DNA from: an uncultured Clostridia bacterium
GTDB taxonomy: Bacteria; Bacillota; Clostridia; UBA1381
Length of the DNA: 5,149 nt
Assembly (NCBI GenBank): GCA_934454215.1
Contig: CAKSGG010000208.1
Location: 1-5,149, forward strand
Direction: 5' to 3'
Below, one piece after another: positions 1-5,149 of this stretch. The notes under the pieces were generated by a model. The model did not search any database, was not told the DNA's origin, and saw nothing but the letters and a program-made list of their open reading frames with translations. The position numbers were made by a program, and so were the translations under genes. Position 1 is the first letter of the stretch. The number at the start of each line of letters is the position of its first letter.

Positions 1-2976
1 GTATATATGCTTGACCGTACCCTCATAAAACGCTATTGCCCAGTCGGGAGAATAGTTTCCGACCGGAGTAGGTATATGAAAGCCTTTCGGAAGCTTTGCA
101 TAAACGCATACTTCGCTTGCTGCATCTAAATCTTCCGCAAATTTTCTCTCAATGCTTTTATCAGCCGAGCCGTCTGTAAACACGTAATCCTGTATGGCTT
201 TGTTTGCTCTGAATGCCTTATCAAAATCCTGCGATGTTTTTTCTGCAGTAAATATACCGCTGTCGTATTCTCCGCCGATTTCATCATACGAAATATGTTC
301 AACAATCATGGTCGCTTTTTGTTCGTTTATGAGTCTGATTATTTTTGTAATAAACTCCTCCGGGTTGTTCTTAAACATCAGTATCTTGTCATAACGAACA
401 CCTTTTAGAATTGTTGCAGCAGTTTTTCTTGTAATGGTGCAGCCTTCTGCAATTTTGCCGATAAGGTCATACTTTATGCCGCTTGTTTCGCTGTGTTGTA
501 GCGTCTTGGTTTTTGTTTTTTCGCCACCGAAAGAAGCTCCGCGCTCAATTTCATATTCGTTCATTTCTTCTTTTTGTCTGCCGATAGTGGTTGTGTACTG
601 GAGCTGTGACACAAACAGCTTTTCATCAATATGCTTTATCGCATTTTTTATAAGCTCATCACTGTTAAATTCAACTGTATAAGCATATTTGTGATTAATC
701 TGTTTCCATAGAGCCTGAAACTCTTTTTTATAAAAATTGTCATTTAGTGGGTTATCCTTAACCTTTGTATCATGACCATTTGAAATCATCTTGTCAAGCA
801 CACTGTCATCATAAACAGCCTGTATCAAATTTTGTATGCCGTCTGTCATAGGTATAAGCTCTGCCGGAAGTGGAGCAACAGTACCCATTTCAACATCGGT
901 GCGGTACTTGTCGGTAATTTTTCTGTCCATATCAACATATCCGTTTGCAATAAGATAAAATTCTATTGCGTTGGCTTTTTTGTCATCAATTATCATTGAT
1001 TCACTGCCGACATTAACAAATTTGCCCTTAAAGTATTCACTTGTTGCAACGGTGGGTCTGTCATAAAGAACGGTTTTAATATCCGACTGTAAATCCGACA
1101 CAAAAGTTTTGTAGCTTTCACTTGCAATAACAGTAAGCATATTTATGTCGTGTACGCTTTCGCTCAAACTCTGCACGTCCATACGATTGCCCGATTGGTT
1201 TACGCACAAGCGAAGTCCACGTCCGACTTCCTGGCGTTTTGCCGTGTTGCTGTCGGAGTGTTTCAGCGTGCAAATCTGAAATACGTTCGGGTTGTCCCAG
1301 CCTTCACGAAGTGCCGAATGTGAGAATATAAATCTCGTCGGTTCAACAAAACTGAGCAACCTCTCTTTGTTTTTAAGTATCAAATCATACGCCGATATAT
1401 CATCGGAAAACTCACTGCCGCGTTTTAATTTGCTGTCAACGGCGTGTCCCTTTTTATCAATGCTGAAATAGCCTTTATGTACTTTTGATACATCACTGCA
1501 TTTTTCTTTCAGGTACTTTTGATACGGTGTGTCTAACAGCGTTGTGTATTCATTTAACACAGTTATATATTCTTCTTCAAAGATTTTACCGTATTCGCCC
1601 AAAATTTCATCGCCGTTTTCGCCATACTGACGATACTTTGCAACCTCGTCAATAAAGAATAACGACAGCGTTTTAATACCCATATTAAAGAGTTTTTCTT
1701 CCTTGTCAAAGTGTGAAAGGATAGTTTCTCTTATCTGAATGCGGCGCATATCTTTTTCGGATACATCGCCGACAACATCACCGGTATAAATAATTTCACC
1801 GTTTGTAAAAGTAACCGAGCCTTTGAGCGGATCAATTTCAGATATGGTAAAGCCTTTGTATTGCTCCATTTGTTCGGATTTATAATAAAGGTCATCACCG
1901 ACGCCGAGTAATCTTGTTTCACGGTTGATTGATTTATTATAACCGATTTCAATCTCCATCTTTGCCATAGGCGGCTTTTTAGAGGATAAAACGATCTGTT
2001 CAAGGAACATATATTTGTCCGTGCCCCTAAAATTCTTAACCTCGAAACCTTTAACTTCAATTTTCTTAACAAGCCGTTTGTTAAATGCGTCGAGGGCGTC
2101 AAGCACATAAACAAGATTATGCTGCTTTGCATGCGTTGCCGAATAGTTTATGCTGAATAACGGATTGAAGTTTTTAAGTGCCTTTTGCGTAACCTCACCG
2201 CCCATTTTCTGTGGTTCGTCAAGAATGATAATAGGTCTGTTTGCCTTAATAACATCAATCGGTCTGCGGGACTGAAATTCGTCACGCTTTGAATAAATTA
2301 TGCGCGCTTCCTTGCTTTTTCCGTCTTCTTTCAGCGAAGATGCAAAAGCCTGCGTGTTTATAATCATTACATTTATTCCACTGCTTTGCGAAAAGTTGTC
2401 AAGTGCGTTGAGGTTAGAACTGTTATACACAAAGAAACGAGCCTTTTTGCCGTAATGCTCCATAAAATGCTCGGCGGTAATTTCAAAGGTTTTATATACA
2501 CCTTCACGGATAGCAATGCTCGGCACAACGACGATAAATTTGCTCCAACCGTACTGCTTGTTAAGCTCGAACATCGTCTTGATATACACATAGGTTTTGC
2601 CCGTGCCGGTTTCCATTTCAATGTCAAGACTGCATCTGCCCAAATCCCTGATAAGAGAGGGGGACAGCTTTATATTGTTCCGAGACTGCAAATCGTGTAT
2701 GTTTTTAAGAAGCTGTTCGTCAGAGAGAGAAATATCATTATTTTTGTATCCGGTTTCACCTAACTCGTCATCATGCATAGCTTCAATATCTTCCCATGTT
2801 ATTTTTTCTCCGCAGTTAATATCCTCACCATGAATACCTTTTTCAAACTTTTCGATGCCCAAGTCGCGTCTGTACACCAGCTTGGCACTAAATTTTTGCC
2901 CGAAAAACGCCTTTACCACGCTATCCACCGCATCAGTTTGGTATTGTTGTATCTTAAAATTAAACTTCACCTTCAG
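1..2976 (-). CDS. res: Type III restriction endonuclease subunit (Res), 3' end outside window
   Basis: Res is the ATP-dependent motor and nuclease that pairs with Mod. It is open from the start to the left edge, about 990 residues. Numbering from GTG 2970: a Q-rich N-terminal segment (FKIQQYQTDAV, 4-15) typical of Res; Walker A ETGTGKT 120-126; VVVPSIAIREG 147-157; Walker B variant IIILDEPQ 247-254; SATH 277-280; SALREGWDNPNVF 552-564; RQEVGRGLRL 579-588. These are the superfamily 2 helicase motifs in the usual order, with the long insert between motifs III and V normal for Type III. Near the left edge SPDWAIAF (974-981) is the first half of the PD-(D/E)xK nuclease site; the ExK half and perhaps 50-70 residues lie outside the window, so nuclease integrity cannot be confirmed. 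No frameshift or internal stop is seen. The start is unusual: no ATG; CTG 2976 gives (M)KVKFNFKIQQYQ, resembling relatives that begin MK-K-F, and has the better ribosome spacing; GTG 2970 is the alternative. The in-frame upstream stop is TGA at 3027-3025. Confidence 0.97.
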   Translation of the reverse strand, partial: MKVKFNFKIQQYQTDAVDSVVKAFFGQKFSAKLVYRRDLGIEKFEKGIHGEDINCGEKITWEDIEAMHDDELGETGYKNNDISLSDEQLLKNIHDLQSRNNIKLSPSLIRDLGRCSLDIEMETGTGKTYVYIKTMFELNKQYGWSKFIVVVPSIAIREGVYKTFEITAEHFMEHYGKKARFFVYNSSNLNALDNFSQSSGINVMIINTQAFASSLKEDGKSKEARIIYSKRDEFQSRRPIDVIKANRPIIILDEPQKMGGEVTQKALKNFNPLFSINYSATHAKQHNLVYVLDALDAFNKRLVKKIEVKGFEVKNFRGTDKYMFLEQIVLSSKKPPMAKMEIEIGYNKSINRETRLLGVGDDLYYKSEQMEQYKGFTISEIDPLKGSVTFTNGEIIYTGDVVGDVSEKDMRRIQIRETILSHFDKEEKLFNMGIKTLSLFFIDEVAKYRQYGENGDEILGEYGKIFEEEYITVLNEYTTLLDTPYQKYLKEKCSDVSKVHKGYFSIDKKGHAVDSKLKRGSEFSDDISAYDLILKNKERLLSFVEPTRFIFSHSALREGWDNPNVFQICTLKHSDSNTAKRQEVGRGLRLCVNQSGNRMDVQSLSESVHDINMLTVIASESYKTFVSDLQSDIKTVLYDRPTVATSEYFKGKFVNVGSESMIIDDKKANAIEFYLIANGYVDMDRKITDKYRTDVEMGTVAPLPAELIPMTDGIQNLIQAVYDDSVLDKMISNGHDTKVKDNPLNDNFYKKEFQALWKQINHKYAYTVEFNSDELIKNAIKHIDEKLFVSQLQYTTTIGRQKEEMNEYEIERGASFGGEKTKTKTLQHSETSGIKYDLIGKIAEGCTITRKTAATILKGVRYDKILMFKNNPEEFITKIIRLINEQKATMIVEHISYDEIGGEYDSGIFTAEKTSQDFDKAFRANKAIQDYVFTDGSADKSIERKFAEDLDAASEVCVYAKLPKGFHIPTPVGNYSPDWAIAFYEGTVKHIY

Positions 2977-3367
2977 TCGTTCCTCCTTTCGGTAGTTTGG
3001 AGTGTGCAGAGTGGAGTTTGGAATTCATTGTTTTTGTTGTTGATGACATCATTTTTCTTAATTCCTCACAATCACTTTTTATTGATTGATATTCATTTTC
3101 TGTTAAATAGTCTGTATCAAATAATAAGTCTAACCAATAGATTTTTTCTGCGCATTCTTTTAAGGATATATAAATTTTAGAAAGAAAATCCTTGTTACTT
3201 ATTGCACATTCGCTTTCGGCAATATTAGCACCTATACTTGTACCGCTGCGAAGTAATTGTTTTGATAAAATATATTCTTTCTTTTCTTCACATAAATACT
3301 TATATAAATTTACAATTCTGACAGCAAATTTCTTGCTTTTATATTTAACCGTCTTTTCTCTGTCCAT
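2960..3367 (-). CDS. Four-helix-bundle protein, 23S rRNA intervening-sequence (S23/Avd-like) family
   Basis: This encodes a 135-residue, mostly helical, lysine-rich cytoplasmic protein. The family hallmark is at residues 38-51 (LLRSGTSIGANIAE), followed by AISNKDFLSKIYISLKEC (about 55-72) and YWLDLLFDTDYL (77-88). Predicted helices are about 6-29, 33-53, 57-84 and 88-112. This is the signature of PF05635/TIGR02436, proteins encoded in 23S rRNA intervening sequences and related to Avd, the accessory protein of diversity-generating retroelements. Their general job is poorly known; the family is often suspected of binding nucleic acid. No reverse transcriptase or rRNA is present here, so neither role applies directly. 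Residues from about 115 onward are a tail encoded by the left heptad array and the res leader. The stop (2962-2960) lies inside res, an overlap of 11 to 17 bases that suggests translational coupling. The gene is in the same frame as mod and much more AT-rich than its neighbours. Family assignment is firm; function here is unknown. Confidence 0.9.
   Translation of the reverse strand: MDREKTVKYKSKKFAVRIVNLYKYLCEEKKEYILSKQLLRSGTSIGANIAESECAISNKDFLSKIYISLKECAEKIYWLDLLFDTDYLTENEYQSIKSDCEELRKMMSSTTKTMNSKLHSAHSKLPKGGTTEGEV
2982..2989 (-). promoter_or_regulatory. Strong Shine-Dalgarno sequence of res
   Basis: AAAGGAGG on the minus strand lies inside the 3' end of the four-helix-bundle gene and just outside the cassette boundary. 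It is 5 bases before a CTG (2976) and 11 bases before a GTG (2970) in the res frame. No ATG is available nearby in frame. The strong site may compensate for a weak start codon. Confidence 0.75.
2993..3027 (+). repeat. Heptad repeat array, res-side end of the cassette (inverted)
   Basis: On the plus strand this reads as 7-bp units TAGTTTG, GAGTGTG, CAGAGTG, GAGTTTG and a degenerate GAATTCA, the same family as the array at 3373-3400 but in opposite orientation. It lies inside the 3' end of the four-helix-bundle gene and encodes most of its polar C-terminal tail (NSKLHSAHSKL). The outer units degrade from the consensus, so the outer limit is approximate. Confidence 0.8.
2994..3006 (+). repeat. 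13-bp inverted repeat, left arm
   Basis: AGTTTGGAGTGTG on the plus strand is the exact reverse complement of 3380-3392 (CACACTCCAAACT). In the operon transcript the two arms can form a 13-base-pair stem enclosing 373 nucleotides that contain nearly the whole four-helix-bundle coding sequence. This is the arrangement expected of an IVS-like stem. Formation in the cell is inferred, not shown. Confidence 0.85.
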
Positions 3368-3376
3368 AATTTCACA

Positions 3377-3380
3377 CTCC
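3377..3380 (-). promoter_or_regulatory. Ribosome binding site of the four-helix-bundle gene, supplied by the repeat
   Basis: GGAG on the minus strand is followed by nine bases (TGTGAAATT) and then ATG at 3367-3365. The spacing is good and decides for this ATG over the in-frame GTG at 3382, which overlaps the site itself. The motif is part of the heptad array, so the cassette would carry its own translation signal. Confidence 0.6.
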
Positions 3381-3392
3381 ACACTCCAAACT
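3380..3392 (-). repeat. 13-bp inverted repeat, right arm
   Basis: Read on the minus strand this is AGTTTGGAGTGTG, the exact partner of 2994-3006. It lies 8 bases after the mod stop and ends on the first G of the small gene's GGAG ribosome site. Pairing with the distal arm would put that site at the inner edge of the stem, so translation of the small gene could be affected by folding. That effect is an inference. Confidence 0.85.
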
Positions 3393-3400
3393 TCACACTC

Positions 3401-5149
3401 TTATAAGACTTTCCTTACCGTATCCGGACTGTATGTTGCAAAAATCTGTTCAAAGTTTGTTGCAACGCTGTCATCTGCAAAGCCGTTATCACGCATAACA
3501 AAGTAATACGGTTTTTGCTTGGCAATAGCCGTTATGGTTTCGGTTGTCAGTTTTTCGTCAAAACAAGCAATCAGGGAACGGGAACCGTCTGCCACATTAA
3601 ACACTTTCTTTTCCGCAATAACCGTTTCTTCAATTTTGCTTGAAAGGAGCACACCCAAGTCAAGCATAACTTGAAACAGTAAATCTTCCGGCTTTCTGTC
3701 ATCTTTAATATTATCAACCAAATTATCGAACATAGAAATATCAATTTCGACAGGGTTGTAGTACACATCTTTCATATTTGAGCTGTCACACTTCAGAACA
3801 CGAAAGCCAATATCGAGGTCTTGCGTTGTCAAAGGATTGTCCTCTTTGATTTTCTTTCCGGCCCGACGGATGCGCTCCTTCGCAACTTCGGTCAGTAAAT
3901 GGGGCTTCTCCATTTTATCGCATAACGCTATTGCATTTTTAAGAATTCTTTTCTTGTCATTTGCAGCTTTTTTTAAATTTTCATCAAGATTCTCTGGAAG
4001 CTGAACCATAATAAATTTTCTGTGACCACCATCCAAAGCATTTGTTTGCATTATTGCAGAAGCGGTTGTGGATGAACCGCTGAAAAAATCAAGATAAATA
4101 TCGTTCTCTCCGTCCGAGACCAATCCAAGAATATACATAATTAGCTTGACTGGCTTTGGAGTATCAAATACATCTTCAGGCAACAACTTAAGAAGTTCAT
4201 ATTTTGCTTGTCGATTGTGCCCTGTCTTATCAAAATCTATCCACAGGTTAGACGGCGGTAATCCCTCCATGTCGCACAAATAAGTTCTTCTGCGAATGTT
4301 TTTCCCATCTTCAGTAAACCGAATTTCTCCTGTTTCCAACTTTTCAGTCAAAGTTTCCTTAGACCATCTCCACCCATTCTTTGGCGGATGTATAGTAATT
4401 CCTTGTGGTGAAACAATATCGTAGCAAAGATTTTCCCGGTAGTTGGGAGAATTTAACGGATTTCCGTCGAAATATGGACCTTTAGGGTCATTGTCTGGAT
4501 TCTTAAAGTGTTTTCTTTTTTCATCATCAGACTGCTTTTCTGGTTGCCATAGAGGGTTTTTTGAATACACCAAGGTAGAGTTATAGTCATTGGAAAACTG
4601 CTTTGCATCATTATTGCTATTATCAGAGGAACGCCAGATTGCATCTGTGATAAAACACCGCTCGCCGAACACCTCATTGCAAACCTTTCTCAAATTGGCA
4701 CTTTCACGATTATCTATGCTAATGAAAATGACGCCATTATCTGCAAGTAAGTCTTTGGCAACTCTCAATCGTGGATAGATCATATTCAGCCAGTCGGTAT
4801 GAAAACGACCGTTGCTCTCGGTATTCTGCACCATTCGATTGCCTTCCTCGTCAAACTGTCCGCTGTTGGCAAGATACTCATCCGTACCTTGGGCAAAATC
4901 ATCCTCATACACAAAGTCATTGCCCGTATTATACGGAGGATCTATGTAAATCATCTTGATTTTACCGAGATATGTTTCCTGCAAAAGTTTCAGCACTTCG
5001 AGATTGTCGCCCTCAATATAGAGGTTTTCGGTGTTGTCAAAATCAACACTTTCTTCTCTGCACGGGCGGAGGGTTTTGTTTATCGGTGCATTTGCAAGCA
5101 GGACAGACTTTTTCTTGTCCGGCCATGTAAACTGATAGCGTTCCTCATT
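3401..5149 (-). CDS. mod: Type III restriction-modification DNA methyltransferase subunit (Mod), 5' end outside window
   Basis: Mod recognises the DNA target and transfers a methyl group from S-adenosylmethionine to adenine N6; it also gives Res its specificity. The visible 582 residues run from the right edge to TAA at 3403-3401. Numbering from the first visible codon: residues 41-54 hold the conserved ENLYIEGDNLEVLK segment; the catalytic motif DPPYNTGND starts at 70 (DPPY at 4942-4931); IFISIDNRE lies near 141-149; the S-adenosylmethionine-binding motif I, DFFSGSSTTASA, is at 354-365 (4090-4055). DPPY before motif I is the beta-class order typical of Type III Mod. The stretch about 171-300 between them is the likely target-recognition domain, and the C-terminal part (about 365-582) matches the usual family tail in style. 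From memory of relatives, roughly 55-65 N-terminal residues are missing. The GTG at 4996 inside LEVLKLLQ is an internal valine, not the start. The gene is first in the operon seen here and ends directly against the inserted repeat block. Target sequence cannot be read from the protein. Confidence 0.97.
   Translation of the reverse strand, partial: NEERYQFTWPDKKKSVLLANAPINKTLRPCREESVDFDNTENLYIEGDNLEVLKLLQETYLGKIKMIYIDPPYNTGNDFVYEDDFAQGTDEYLANSGQFDEEGNRMVQNTESNGRFHTDWLNMIYPRLRVAKDLLADNGVIFISIDNRESANLRKVCNEVFGERCFITDAIWRSSDNSNNDAKQFSNDYNSTLVYSKNPLWQPEKQSDDEKRKHFKNPDNDPKGPYFDGNPLNSPNYRENLCYDIVSPQGITIHPPKNGWRWSKETLTEKLETGEIRFTEDGKNIRRRTYLCDMEGLPPSNLWIDFDKTGHNRQAKYELLKLLPEDVFDTPKPVKLIMYILGLVSDGENDIYLDFFSGSSTTASAIMQTNALDGGHRKFIMVQLPENLDENLKKAANDKKRILKNAIALCDKMEKPHLLTEVAKERIRRAGKKIKEDNPLTTQDLDIGFRVLKCDSSNMKDVYYNPVEIDISMFDNLVDNIKDDRKPEDLLFQVMLDLGVLLSSKIEETVIAEKKVFNVADGSRSLIACFDEKLTTETITAIAKQKPYYFVMRDNGFADDSVATNFEQIFATYSPDTVRKVL

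Larger units (their letters stand above)
2993..3400 (-). mobile_element. Putative IVS-like four-helix-bundle cassette inserted between mod and res
   Basis: Seen: this 408-bp block begins at the base after the mod stop codon (3401) and ends just before the CCGAAAGGAGG leader of res. It carries one small gene, is flanked by heptad repeat arrays in opposite orientation, and is AT-rich (hand count 27% GC over 3061-3360, against 43% over 4621-5040 in mod and 47% over 2161-2220 in res). Removing it would leave mod and res joined by a normal short gap with the res ribosome site intact. Known: bacterial 23S rRNA intervening sequences have the same design, an S23-type ORF inside a base-paired stem. 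Inferred: this is a cassette of that kind placed in a defence operon. I see no transposase and no clear target-site duplication, so mobility is unproven and the exact ends are uncertain by a few bases. Confidence 0.42.
3373..3400 (-). repeat. Heptad repeat array, promoter-side end of the cassette
   Basis: On the minus strand this reads as four consecutive 7-bp units: GAGTGTG, AAGTTTG, GAGTGTG, GAGTGTG. The array starts at the base following the mod TAA. The last units also provide the GGAG (3380-3377) that serves as ribosome site for the four-helix-bundle gene, so the repeat is both boundary and translation signal. Confidence 0.85.

Noticed and set aside
194..682. Short plus-strand open frames near the left edge
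   Set aside because: They lie antisense to the Res C-terminal half, show no domain and no convincing ribosome site.
1731..2627. Short minus-strand open frames within res
   Set aside because: They are out of frame with a continuous Res reading frame that carries all helicase motifs in order; no sign of a frameshift in res.
2994..3006. Rho-independent terminator between mod and res
   Set aside because: The arms are 373 bases apart with no local hairpin and no U-run after a GC-rich stem.
3368..3382. GTG at 3382 as start of the four-helix-bundle gene
   Set aside because: It overlaps the GGAG that would serve as ribosome site; ATG 3367 has proper spacing and fits the family N-terminus.
2993..3400. 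Diversity-generating retroelement with an Avd gene
   Set aside because: The small protein is Avd-like, but there is no reverse transcriptase, no template/variable repeat pair and no variable target protein in the window.
3373..3400. CRISPR repeats or a mod phase-variation tract
   Set aside because: Units are only 7 bp with no spacers, and the array lies after the mod stop codon, so slippage here cannot switch mod itself.
2773..3506. Plus-strand open frames across the small gene and the start of res
   Set aside because: They are antisense to strong protein-family matches, are rich in F, L and S as expected from antisense of lysine-rich AT-rich DNA, and have no recognisable domain.
3401..4996. 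A complete methyltransferase gene starting at 4996
   Set aside because: The codon at 4996 is a GTG inside the conserved ENLYIEGDNLEVLKLLQ segment; the same frame runs open to the window edge with further Mod-like sequence, so the real start is beyond 5149.

Overview
The window is almost entirely one minus-strand operon for a Type III restriction-modification system. Reading in the direction of transcription (right to left) the order is mod (DNA methyltransferase and specificity subunit; its 5' end lies beyond the right edge), then a small four-helix-bundle gene of the 23S rRNA intervening-sequence/Avd-like family, then res (helicase-nuclease subunit; its 3' end lies beyond the left edge). There is no intergenic gap over 40 bp. 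I see no tRNA, rRNA, CRISPR array or transposase, and no promoter or terminator I would defend.

Mod and Res should act as one complex. Mod recognises a short asymmetric DNA site and methylates adenine on one strand. Res joins Mod, uses ATP through its superfamily 2 helicase motor and cuts DNA when unmodified sites are correctly oriented. The diagnostic motifs are visible: in Mod DPPY before a DFFSGSS-type motif I (the beta-class order); in Res Walker A GTGKT, DEPQ, SATH, a REGWDNPNVF motif, RQEVGRGLRL and the start (PDWA) of the nuclease core. The second half of the nuclease motif is off the left edge.

The unusual part is the junction between mod and res. About 408 bp (2993-3400) sits exactly between the mod stop codon and the res Shine-Dalgarno sequence. 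It consists of the AT-rich four-helix-bundle gene bracketed by inverted arrays of a 7-bp repeat (GAGTGTG/GAGTTTG variants). These include a perfect 13-bp inverted repeat that could pair in the mRNA. The layout resembles the intervening sequences of bacterial 23S rRNA genes (a four-helix-bundle ORF inside a base-paired stem), but here it is in a protein-coding defence operon. It looks like a cassette inserted without breaking either neighbour. Whether it is mobile, or a working part of the restriction system, cannot be decided from one sequence.

The organism is probably a low-to-moderate GC Gram-positive bacterium, perhaps a gut-type clostridium. This rests on strong AGGAGG ribosome sites, roughly 40% GC in mod and res, and the general look of the Mod and Res proteins. 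The taxonomic inference is weak because such systems transfer widely.
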